In this document: positions 1 through 5,495 of the stretch, one piece after another
Layout: every line of letters begins with the position of its first letter
How positions within the stretch are numbered: position 1 is the first letter of the stretch
Source of the DNA: Ghiorsea sp.
Lineage (GTDB): Bacteria; Pseudomonadota; Zetaproteobacteria; Mariprofundales; Mariprofundaceae
Direction of reading: 5' to 3'
NCBI GenBank assembly: GCA_027019685.1
Contig: JALUWH010000315.1
Span: 1 to 5,495 of the forward strand
Length of the DNA stretch: 5,495 nt
The notes under the pieces: generated by a model
What the model was told of the DNA's origin: nothing
Database searches by the model: none
Seen by the model: only the letters and a program-made list of their open reading frames with translations
Made by a program: the position numbers and the translations under genes

Positions 1-30
1 AAGAGCACTTATTTTTACATATATTTTCAT
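1..30 (-). CDS. N-terminal fragment of an unidentified gene, cut by the left window edge
   Basis: An ATG at 30-28 on the minus strand opens a frame that stays open for all ten codons to the edge, reading MKIYVKISAL. It is preceded by AAAAGGA (minus strand, 43-37), a good Shine-Dalgarno match with 6 nt between the motif and the ATG. The frame lies 42 bp downstream of the redoxin stop on the same strand, with no hairpin-plus-T-run between them, so co-transcription with the redoxin gene is likely. A lysine followed by hydrophobic residues could be the start of a signal peptide or membrane segment, but ten residues cannot decide this. The product cannot be named. The call rests on the ribosome binding site, spacing and context. 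Confidence 0.5.
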   Translation of the reverse strand, partial: MKIYVKISAL

Positions 31-72
31 ATTTTATCCTTTTCGGTTTTATTCATTTTTTCAATCTAAAAA

Positions 73-621
73 TTAGTCTAACCACTTGATTGAACAACCA
101 ATGGTTGGATGCTGAGGTTGTGGTGCTGCTTTACCTGCAACCAAAGCTTCTGCAGCAGGCAATAGCTCCTCTTGAGTAACTTTGCTTTCATCTTTCCAGT
201 AATCATCAATACGACCGTGATAATAAAGCTCACCATTTTTATCAAACATATAAATATCAGGTGTACACTGCGCATCAAAAGCCTTGGCGACCGCTTGCGT
301 TTCATCTGCAAGGTATGGGAAATCTATATTCCATTCATCCAACTTCTCACGCATCGCATCCACATTATCTTCTGGAAAATCAGGATGAATATTTGGATTA
401 ATTGCAACCGTATTAATGCCCATCGCCTTTAATGTTGCCGCATGACGCACCAAACGTGGCCAAACTGCAATGGCATAAGGGCAATGGTTACATGTAAATG
501 CTACCACCAAACCATGCTCCCCAACTTGCTCCTTTAAAGCGTGCGCCACACCTTTAGAATCATTCAATGTAAAATCAGGAAGCGTAAAGTCGCCCTTATA
601 AATTGATGCTACCAATGCCAT
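73..621 (-). CDS. Thioredoxin-fold redoxin, peroxiredoxin-like family (PRX-like 1 type)
   Basis: This is a 182-residue protein with a complete thioredoxin fold, probably a cytoplasmic thiol oxidoreductase or peroxiredoxin-like protein; its substrate is unknown. A PDFTL segment near the N-terminus is typical of AhpC/TSA-type redoxins. The active site is CNHCPYA with cysteines at about residues 44 and 47 (CxxC), and the cis-proline is in CTPD (Pro about 121). The C-terminal tail has the motif IGCSIKW, with a third cysteine at about residue 176. From memory, CNHCPY plus a terminal P(S/T)IGCSIKW is characteristic of the PRX-like 1 redoxins, which are usually about 180-200 residues, so the length fits. 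The frame continues upstream to a TTG at 657, but the ATG at 621 is preferred: it has GGGAG eight bases upstream, and the extra twelve residues are hydrophobic and unlike the family. It is transcribed divergently from the cyclase gene and probably together with the partial gene at 30-1. The fold is certain, the physiological role is not. Confidence 0.93.
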   Translation of the reverse strand: MALVASIYKGDFTLPDFTLNDSKGVAHALKEQVGEHGLVVAFTCNHCPYAIAVWPRLVRHAATLKAMGINTVAINPNIHPDFPEDNVDAMREKLDEWNIDFPYLADETQAVAKAFDAQCTPDIYMFDKNGELYYHGRIDDYWKDESKVTQEELLPAAEALVAGKAAPQPQHPTIGCSIKWLD

Positions 622-629
622 AAACCAAA

Positions 630-634
630 CTCCC
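630..634 (-). promoter_or_regulatory. Shine-Dalgarno site that fixes the redoxin start
   Basis: The minus strand reads GGGAG here, with 8 nt before the ATG at 621-619. It lies inside the upstream extension that begins at the TTG at 657, so it argues for the shorter 182-residue protein. Confidence 0.65.
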
Positions 635-670
635 AAAAGAAATATACTAGCCTGCAATCATGGAAGAAAA

Positions 671-679
671 AGTATAGCA
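671..679 (-). promoter_or_regulatory. Candidate extended -10 promoter for the redoxin gene
   Basis: The minus strand reads TGCTATACT: a TATACT -10 hexamer (5 of 6 to consensus) with the TGn extension that compensates for a weak -35. No good -35 is present at 16-18 bp spacing, the best being AGCTGT. The predicted start near 664 would leave a leader of about 43 nt containing the GGGAG ribosome binding site. This is inferred from motif matching only. Confidence 0.4.
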
Positions 680-708
680 AATCAAGCATGCCCACAGCTT
701 ATATAAAA

Positions 709-736
709 TTGGCATCATACCTGCTGGTACTAAACT
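709..736 (+). promoter_or_regulatory. Candidate sigma-70 promoter for the diguanylate cyclase gene
   Basis: TTGGCA (709-714, 5 of 6 to the -35 consensus) and TAAACT (731-736, 4 of 6 to the -10 consensus) are separated by 16 bp. The predicted start near 743 gives a leader of about 50 nt to the TTG start at 792. TATAAA at 747-752 and 702-707 are better -10 matches but lack a recognisable -35 at the right distance. The region is AT-rich, so chance matches are expected. Confidence 0.3.
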
Positions 737-780
737 CAAATCATCGTATAAACAAAACCCCTGTTAAACCAACCCAAATG

Positions 781-785
781 TGAGG
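781..785 (+). promoter_or_regulatory. Shine-Dalgarno site that fixes a TTG start for the cyclase
   Basis: TGAGG is followed by a 6-nt spacer and then TTG at 792-794. The in-frame GTG at 780 overlaps this motif and has no purine-rich site of its own (upstream is CAACCCAAAT). The ATG at 778 is in another frame and is followed at once by TGA. Confidence 0.6.
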
Positions 786-791
786 TCACCA

Positions 792-2042
792 TTGTCTGAA
801 AAATATAATATCATTCATGAATTACTGGATGGGTTAGACAAAATTCGCCCTACCCTACTTGCCAGTAAAGAAAAAAATGGCGAATTACGTAGCTTACTCA
901 GACGTATGCTTTCCTTATTGGAAACTTTACAGCGCATGCCACATATTGAACCTGCACTTTATGCTAAGGTCATGATGCTATTAACACCCTTGGTAGATGC
1001 CGAGCATGGTGCATTGCTCAAACATTTACAGCATGAACCCACAGATACTCAAACTTGGCAACAACTTGAACAGCATTTGACAACTCGGCAACAACTTATC
1101 AAAACTGCACAACAAAACTTACCTAGCGTGCAGCTCATGCTGCGTCGCAGCTATCATTTATTAGGTAAACCTTACCCAGACACAGCAGAACTCAAACAAA
1201 ACCTAAACCTATTTGAACACTACCTTAAAGAATACTTACAACATCATGCTAAACTTCACTTGGGTTTCACATCGGTTACAGAAGCGCTTAAAGATTCCAT
1301 CAAAGCTATGGATCATGTCTTGGATGATATTGGTGATGAATCACCAGAGCTTAAGCAGGCACAACAAGTTTTAGAGCAGGAGCTCCCAGAAGACCCCGTG
1401 CAAGCACAAACACTACTCAAACATGCTGCCCAAAACATTCGCCAAGCCAGTAAAAAACTCAGCAATGCTAGCCATAAAGTCAAAGCCACCATGTCTGCAC
1501 AAGTTCAACAAATGGATGCGCTATCTCAGCGTTTAAAACAGGCTGAAGCACAAGCAAGAAATGACCCGCTCACTGGTTTAGCCAACCGCAGAAAACTACG
1601 TGAATATTTTCAAACACTACCTCAAGACCTACCTAGCTTATTTCTTATGCTTGATATTGACCATTTTAAAAAAATTAACGATACCCATGGTCATGATGCT
1701 GGCGATGAAGTATTAATTAAAATTGCAGATTTACTCAAAGAATCTGTACGCAGCACCGATATGGTTGCCCGCTTAGGTGGTGAAGAGTTTTGTATCATCT
1801 TAGCCAATACAACAACCAAGCAAGGTATCAAGCTGGCAGAGCATATTCGTAAAAACATTGAAACTACAATATTCTCAGGTCCACATGGAAACATTCAAGT
1901 AACCATGAGCATAGGTGTAGCAGAGCGTCAGCTTGATGAAGCCATCAACCACTGGTTAAAACGCGCTGACCAAGCCCTTTACCATGCTAAAAACAATGGT
2001 CGCAACCAAGTGACCACCACAGCCTTACCTATACAAAAGTAA
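792..2042 (+). CDS. Diguanylate cyclase, soluble, with helical N-terminal domain and C-terminal GGDEF
   Basis: A 416-residue protein predicted to make cyclic di-GMP from two GTP. The GGDEF domain spans about residues 254-406. It opens with DPLTGLANR (about 258-266) and has the metal-binding LDIDHFKKIND stretch (Asp about 288), GHDAGDE, and an active-site GGEEF at about 329-333. The RxxD inhibitory I-site (RSTD, about 320-323) lies five residues before GGEEF, so product feedback inhibition is expected. The cyclase is therefore probably active. The first 250 or so residues are Gln/Leu/Lys-rich and look all-helical, ending in a likely coiled-coil linker (about 235-256). No PAS, GAF, REC, HAMP or membrane segment is visible, so the protein should be cytosolic and its input signal is unknown. 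The start is taken as TTG at 792 because of TGAGG at 781-785; GTG at 780 (420 residues) is the alternative. There is no EAL domain. It lies 54 bp upstream of dnaG on the same strand. Confidence 0.93.
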   Translation: MSEKYNIIHELLDGLDKIRPTLLASKEKNGELRSLLRRMLSLLETLQRMPHIEPALYAKVMMLLTPLVDAEHGALLKHLQHEPTDTQTWQQLEQHLTTRQQLIKTAQQNLPSVQLMLRRSYHLLGKPYPDTAELKQNLNLFEHYLKEYLQHHAKLHLGFTSVTEALKDSIKAMDHVLDDIGDESPELKQAQQVLEQELPEDPVQAQTLLKHAAQNIRQASKKLSNASHKVKATMSAQVQQMDALSQRLKQAEAQARNDPLTGLANRRKLREYFQTLPQDLPSLFLMLDIDHFKKINDTHGHDAGDEVLIKIADLLKESVRSTDMVARLGGEEFCIILANTTTKQGIKLAEHIRKNIETTIFSGPHGNIQVTMSIGVAERQLDEAINHWLKRADQALYHAKNNGRNQVTTTALPIQK

Positions 2043-2059
2043 CGAATCAACATAAAGGG

Positions 2060-2069
2060 TTGAATTCAA
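2060..2069. repeat. Perfect 10-bp palindrome TTGAATTCAA over the dnaG -35
   Basis: TTGAATTCAA is its own reverse complement. Allowing a G-T wobble and one further G-C pair, the symmetry extends to GGTTGAATTCAATC (2058-2071). It coincides with the -35 hexamer of the candidate dnaG promoter, so it could be an operator half or whole site. It is equally possible that it is a chance palindrome in AT-rich DNA. Confidence 0.4.
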
Positions 2070-2088
2070 TCAGCTAACCCCCTATAAC
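2060..2088 (+). promoter_or_regulatory. Candidate sigma-70 promoter immediately upstream of dnaG
   Basis: TTGAAT (2060-2065, TTGA core of the -35) and TATAAC (2083-2088, 5 of 6 to the -10 consensus) are separated by exactly 17 bp, the optimal spacing. Transcription would begin around 2094-2097; the first well-placed purine is A2097, the A of the dnaG ATG. The transcript would be leaderless or have a leader of only a few bases, which fits the lack of a properly spaced Shine-Dalgarno site for dnaG. Confidence 0.5.
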
Positions 2089-2093
2089 ATAGG
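2081..2093 (+). other. Small inverted repeat abutting the dnaG start codon
   Basis: CCTAT-AAC-ATAGG is a 5-bp perfect inverted repeat with a 3-nt loop, ending three bases before the dnaG ATG. Its right arm contains the only purine-rich triplet near the start (AGG, 2091-2093), too close to the ATG for a normal ribosome binding site. On a read-through transcript from the cyclase gene the hairpin would sequester that AGG. It also overlaps the candidate -10, so the symmetry may be incidental. Confidence 0.4.
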
Positions 2094-2096
2094 TCT

Positions 2097-3827
2097 ATGG
2101 CACAATTTTCTTCTGCATTCCTCGATGAACTCATTTCTCGTACTGACTTGGTTGAGGTGATTGCTCGCCATGTTGAGCTAAAGCCATCTGGCTCTAACAA
2201 TATGGTTGGTTTGTGTCCTTTTCACCATGAGAAAACCCCTTCTTTTTCTGTATCCGTTGATAAACAAATGTATTACTGCTTTGGTTGTGGCAAGGGGGGA
2301 AATGCATATCGTTTTTTGATGGAGCACGATGGATACCCCTTCCCAGAAGCTGTTGAATTCCTAGCCAACAAAGCTGGCATGCCTATACCTGAAGCGCGCG
2401 CTATTAACCCTAAAGAAGAAGCGAAAAAAAAGCAGGCGTATCAGTTGCTCGATCAAGTTGCAGCTATTTTTTCACGCACATTACATGCCGATGAAGGCAA
2501 ACAAGCCAAAGCATATTTTACCCAGCGCAAGCTTCCTGACAGCATTATTCAACGCTATCAATTGGGGTTTGCTCCTGCTGGTTATGGTTTTATGCAACGC
2601 TGCTTTGGCTCTGAATCTCATACCTTGCAGCAATTGGAGAGCATTGGTGTACTGGTAAAAAATGAACGTGGTTATGCCGATCGTTTCCGCGGGCGGGTGA
2701 TGTTCCCTATCCGCAACAAACGTGGGCAAGTGGTAGGTTTTGGTGGGCGCATCATGGGTGATGGTGAACCCAAATATTTAAACTCACCTGAAACAGATTT
2801 TTATCATAAATCTGATTTACTCTATGCTTACTCCGAACATAGGGAATCCATTCGCAAACACAAAATGCTTGTGGTTGTTGAAGGTTATATGGATGTATTG
2901 GCGATGGCAGCCTTTGACTTACCTTATGCACTAGCACCTCTGGGCACAGCCATTACAGAGCAACAGTTATCCCATATCCTACGTTTGCATGGTGAACCCG
3001 TATTTTGCTTTGATGGAGACCGAGCTGGCAGACAAGCCGCATGGCGTTCTATCGAACGTATGTTACCTATTTTAAAAACAGAGCATTCACCTAAATTCCT
3101 TTATTTACCCGATGGTGAAGACCCTGATACCCTGCTGCAAAAAGAAGGCAAAGATGCTTTTGAGAAACGCCTAAGAAATGATGCGCAACCCATGTTAAGC
3201 ACATGGGTACAAGGCTTAAAGAATATTGCAGGAAGTGGTGCTGAGGGTAGAGCACGCATGGCAAAAAAAGCAGACCAAATGCTTAGTAAGATGCAAGATG
3301 ATTACCTACGTCAGGCATGGCAAGGCGAAATAGAAAAAATCAGTGGAGTGATGCTAAAGCAAGTAAAAACCACACAATACACGCCTAAACCTAGGCAAGG
3401 TTTTACAAGAAAAATGCCAGCCAGGCTTGCCGTGACACCCATGACACACGAACAATTTATGGCTGCATTGCTACAAAAACCTAGTAGATTCCAACTTTTA
3501 CCTGAGGATGCTTTTCACTTTTTTGTTGACAACAACCCAATATTCCCGATATACACCCGAGCCTTTTCGTTGGCAGGCGATGATGAAAACACCACATTAG
3601 ATATAGCGGCACAGTTGATGCGGGAATTCCCCGACACAGATATAGCACGCTGGGTGAACCTGCCAAAAGTCGAAGATGATGCGTTTCAAATGCTTTTAAA
3701 AGATATGCACCTTGCATACCTTAAAGCACAGTTGAGCCAGACAGAAAACTTATCTGTCCGAATCAAGCTGCAAGCAGAGCTAAAAGCACTGCAAGCAGAG
3801 TTAAAAGCTTTGAAACCAACAAATTAA
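2097..3827 (+). CDS. dnaG: DNA primase DnaG
   Basis: A 576-residue primase (E. coli DnaG is 581) that synthesises RNA primers for lagging-strand and origin synthesis, working with the DnaB helicase at the replication fork. The N-terminal zinc-binding domain has ligands C40, H43, C61 and C64 (CPFH and CFGC). The RNA polymerase core contains the basic RFRGRVMFPIRN segment (about 196-207) and the EPKYLNSPET stretch (about 224-233). The TOPRIM catalytic centre is VVVEGYMD with Glu 262, followed by the DGDRAG motif (D306, D308) and EDPD (341-344). All key residues are intact. The C-terminal helicase-interaction domain (about 440-576) is divergent, as usual for this family, and ends in a short heptad repeat. 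The ATG at 2097 gives the standard primase N-terminus; no other Met or good ribosome binding site is nearby. The gene follows the cyclase by 54 bp and precedes rpoD by 52 bp, the usual dnaG-rpoD order. Confidence 0.98.
   Translation: MAQFSSAFLDELISRTDLVEVIARHVELKPSGSNNMVGLCPFHHEKTPSFSVSVDKQMYYCFGCGKGGNAYRFLMEHDGYPFPEAVEFLANKAGMPIPEARAINPKEEAKKKQAYQLLDQVAAIFSRTLHADEGKQAKAYFTQRKLPDSIIQRYQLGFAPAGYGFMQRCFGSESHTLQQLESIGVLVKNERGYADRFRGRVMFPIRNKRGQVVGFGGRIMGDGEPKYLNSPETDFYHKSDLLYAYSEHRESIRKHKMLVVVEGYMDVLAMAAFDLPYALAPLGTAITEQQLSHILRLHGEPVFCFDGDRAGRQAAWRSIERMLPILKTEHSPKFLYLPDGEDPDTLLQKEGKDAFEKRLRNDAQPMLSTWVQGLKNIAGSGAEGRARMAKKADQMLSKMQDDYLRQAWQGEIEKISGVMLKQVKTTQYTPKPRQGFTRKMPARLAVTPMTHEQFMAALLQKPSRFQLLPEDAFHFFVDNNPIFPIYTRAFSLAGDDENTTLDIAAQLMREFPDTDIARWVNLPKVEDDAFQMLLKDMHLAYLKAQLSQTENLSVRIKLQAELKALQAELKALKPTN
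3768..3815 (+). repeat. 21-bp tandem repeat (2.3 copies) inside the 3' end of dnaG
   Basis: Two adjacent 21-bp units (3768-3788 and 3789-3809) differ at only two positions, 3780/3801 (C/T) and 3788/3809 (A/T), and a partial third unit follows (TTGAAA, 3810-3815). Each encodes the heptad LQAELKA; the third reads LK before the protein ends with PTN. The unit is a multiple of three, so copy-number change would keep the frame. The heptad with leucines at fixed spacing would extend a C-terminal helix. Confidence 0.85.
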
Positions 3828-3879
3828 GATTAAACAACTAGAATAGAAAAATAATTTCCGCAAACGGTGGCTACAAAGC

Positions 3880-5495
3880 ATGAGTAAATTGGATCAATCA
3901 AAGGTAAAAGAACTTGGCACATTAATGGCCAAGGGTAAAGAAGCTGGTTTTATTACCTATGACGAATTAAACAGTCATTTGCCCAAAGGTTTGGTCGATG
4001 CAGATCAAGTTGAAGGTATTATCAATCTCTTTACCGAAATGGGTGTTGAAGTTGTTGACCCACAACGCGCACCCACAGGCGAATATGCCATGCGTAAAGA
4101 TCGCTTACGCAAAGAAGACTCTGCACTTCGCGCTGATACCACCACATTGGGTACTGTTATCCGTGTGGATGACCCAGTACGTATGTATTTACGTGAAATG
4201 GGAACAGTTGAACTCTTAACCCGTGAAGGTGAAATTGAAATTGCACGCCGTATTGAAGAAGGCCGCATGCAAGTGCACGAAGCTATTTGCTTATGCCCTG
4301 CCACCTTCCGTGAAATCATGCGTTTGGGCGAGCGTGTTATTGAAATTCGTGATGAAGCTATTGAACTTGAAGAGGAACCCAACTTCAAAGACATCCTAGA
4401 CATTGATGACAAAGTGGTGAATGCCGCTGCCATTGCAGAATATGAAAATCGCATGAATAAAAGTGAAATGGACGATGATGACCTCATCGATGCCAAGCCA
4501 AAGATGAATGCAGAAGAACTTTCAGCAGCCATTAAAGCGCGCACAGCAACACCTGACGGCACACCTATGGAAGAAACCGTCATCACCAAAGAAGAACAGC
4601 TTGAAGAAGCATTAGAACACTTTGAAAAAGCAAAAGAGCTACACGAAGAATTTTTACGCATCCGTCAAGAGCGTGTACGTAAACCACGCGACAAAAAATT
4701 AGCCGCGCAAGCATCTAAACTTTTAAATGCTATGTTGATTGAATTGGTAACGATTCCTTTTTCAAACAAACAATTGATTATGCTTGTGAGTCGTTTTAAA
4801 AGTGCCATTGACCGTGTTCGTAAATATGAACGCGCTATTCGTGACCAAGCACTTAAAGCAAAAATGCCTCGTAAACTATTTTTAGAAACATTCCCTACCC
4901 GTCTAACCGATGAAAAATGGGTAAATGATATGTTGAAACAACATCCTGATGGTCGATGGGCAGAGGCATTTGAACTATCTGCCAATAAAATTCGTGAAAA
5001 CCAACGTCGCCTCAAACGCGTTGAACAAGAAACTGAAATGGATGTGTATGAGCTTAAAGATGTAGCGCGTAAACTCACCATGGGTGAAGCAAAAATGCGC
5101 CAAGCCAAGCGTGAAATGATTGAAGCTAACTTGCGCTTGGTGATTTCAATTGCCAAAAAATATACCAACCGTGGCTTGGGTTTCTTAGACTTGATTCAAG
5201 AAGGAAATATCGGCTTGATGAAAGCCGTGGATAAATTTGAGTGGCGCAGGGGTTATAAATTCTCCACCTATGCAACTTGGTGGATTCGTCAGGCTATTAC
5301 TCGCTCCATTGCTGACCAAGCACGCACCATTCGTATTCCAGTACACATGATTGAAACCATCAATAAAATTATGCGTATCTCTCGTCAAATGGCACAAGAA
5401 ACAGGTCGTGAACCAAGCCCTGAAGAGCTTGCAGAACACCTGGAAATGCCGATTGAAAAGGTTGAGCAAATTCTTGAAGTTGCAAAAGAACCCGT
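3880..5495 (+). CDS. rpoD: RNA polymerase sigma factor RpoD (sigma-70), 3' end cut by the window edge
   Basis: The first 538 codons of the housekeeping sigma factor, which directs RNA polymerase to -10/-35 promoters; the frame is open to the edge. Region 1.1 covers about residues 1-75 (GKEAGFITYDELNSHLP). Region 1.2 starts at DDPVRMYLREMG (about 97). A long acidic non-conserved region runs from about 130 to 410. Regions 2.1-2.3 start at EANLRLVISIAKKY (about 415). Region 2.4 is YKFSTYATWWIRQAITRS, with the melting tryptophans at 467-468 and the -10 contacts Q471 and T474. Region 3.0 (ARTIRIPVHMIETIN) and much of 3.1 follow. The rest of region 3 and the -35-binding region 4 lie beyond the window. 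Region 2.4 is shifted by about 34 residues relative to E. coli, so the full protein should be about 645 residues. The ATG at 3880 has GGTGG (3866-3870) nine bases upstream and follows dnaG by 52 bp. Confidence 0.97.
   Translation, partial: MSKLDQSKVKELGTLMAKGKEAGFITYDELNSHLPKGLVDADQVEGIINLFTEMGVEVVDPQRAPTGEYAMRKDRLRKEDSALRADTTTLGTVIRVDDPVRMYLREMGTVELLTREGEIEIARRIEEGRMQVHEAICLCPATFREIMRLGERVIEIRDEAIELEEEPNFKDILDIDDKVVNAAAIAEYENRMNKSEMDDDDLIDAKPKMNAEELSAAIKARTATPDGTPMEETVITKEEQLEEALEHFEKAKELHEEFLRIRQERVRKPRDKKLAAQASKLLNAMLIELVTIPFSNKQLIMLVSRFKSAIDRVRKYERAIRDQALKAKMPRKLFLETFPTRLTDEKWVNDMLKQHPDGRWAEAFELSANKIRENQRRLKRVEQETEMDVYELKDVARKLTMGEAKMRQAKREMIEANLRLVISIAKKYTNRGLGFLDLIQEGNIGLMKAVDKFEWRRGYKFSTYATWWIRQAITRSIADQARTIRIPVHMIETINKIMRISRQMAQETGREPSPEELAEHLEMPIEKVEQILEVAKEP

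Noticed and set aside
172..432. 86-codon plus-strand frame opposite the redoxin
   Set aside because: The redoxin on the minus strand has intact catalytic motifs; this frame has an Ile/His-rich composition typical of an antisense shadow.
688..715. ATGCC...GGCAT inverted repeat in the divergent intergenic region, as a shared operator
   Set aside because: The arms are only five bases with an 18-bp spacer and do not extend, so this is expected by chance in a 170-bp region.
2057..2080. GGGTT...AACCC arms as a rho-independent terminator for the cyclase gene
   Set aside because: The stem is only five base pairs with a 14-nt loop, and it is followed by CCTATAAC rather than a T-run. It does not qualify as an intrinsic terminator.
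2043..2096. A missed rpsU or other small gene before dnaG
   Set aside because: The gap is only 54 bp, too short for the roughly 70-codon rpsU, and the cyclase fills the sequence before it in a continuous coding frame.
3481..3717. 78-codon minus-strand frame within dnaG
   Set aside because: Shadow of the primase C-terminal coding region, with no ribosome binding site or known motif.
3839..3844. TAGAAT as a -10 element of a dedicated rpoD promoter in the dnaG-rpoD gap
   Set aside because: The hexamer matches 5 of 6, but no -35 lies at usable spacing; TTGAAA at 3810-3815 is 23 bp away. Co-transcription with dnaG is the simpler reading.
4005..4661. 218-codon open frame on the minus strand opposite rpoD, with a very serine-rich translation
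   Set aside because: It is an antisense shadow of rpoD: the Ser/Arg bias comes from the reverse complement of the sigma factor's Glu/Ala/Arg-rich codons. There is no ribosome binding site or family motif, and the opposite strand is unmistakably coding.
4665..5168. 167-codon minus-strand frame opposite rpoD
   Set aside because: Antisense shadow of conserved rpoD sequence, with the same Ser/Arg-rich composition and no recognisable domain.
5185..5469. 94-codon minus-strand frame opposite RpoD regions 2-3
   Set aside because: It lies opposite the most conserved part of rpoD and has no independent support.

Overview
The window is an ordinary-looking chromosomal segment from a fairly AT-rich proteobacterium. 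It holds three complete genes, one long gene cut by the right edge, and the first ten codons of a gene cut by the left edge. RpoD is clearly proteobacterial: region 1.2 and regions 2.1-3.0 are nearly those of the E. coli housekeeping sigma factor, while the N-terminal part also recalls alphaproteobacteria. With the AT-rich codon use, a gamma- or zetaproteobacterium is my best guess. That placement is a recollection-based inference, not a computed one.

Layout. Positions 1-621 lie on the minus strand: a redoxin of the thioredoxin/peroxiredoxin-like type (73-621), followed 42 bp downstream by the start of a second minus-strand gene (30 to 1) that leaves the window. A 170-bp divergent intergenic region (622-791) carries candidate promoters in both directions. 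From 792 onward everything is on the plus strand: a soluble diguanylate cyclase with a long helical N-terminus (792-2042), DNA primase dnaG (2097-3827) and sigma-70 rpoD (3880 to beyond 5495). The gaps between these genes are 54 and 52 bp, and no convincing terminator was seen in either.

How the genes fit together. dnaG-rpoD is the core of the classical macromolecular-synthesis operon, which links replication priming with housekeeping transcription. In E. coli the gene before dnaG is rpsU; here that position is held by a c-di-GMP-synthesising enzyme. The 54-bp gap before dnaG contains a good sigma-70-type promoter whose predicted start falls at or within a few bases of the dnaG ATG. dnaG may therefore have its own, nearly leaderless transcript as well as read-through from the cyclase gene.

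I found no mobile element, CRISPR array, RNA gene or defence system, and nothing that amounts to an undescribed multi-gene system. The points most worth a second look are the dnaG start region, the cyclase's placement and unrecognised N-terminal domain, and a 21-bp tandem repeat that forms the extreme C-terminus of the primase.
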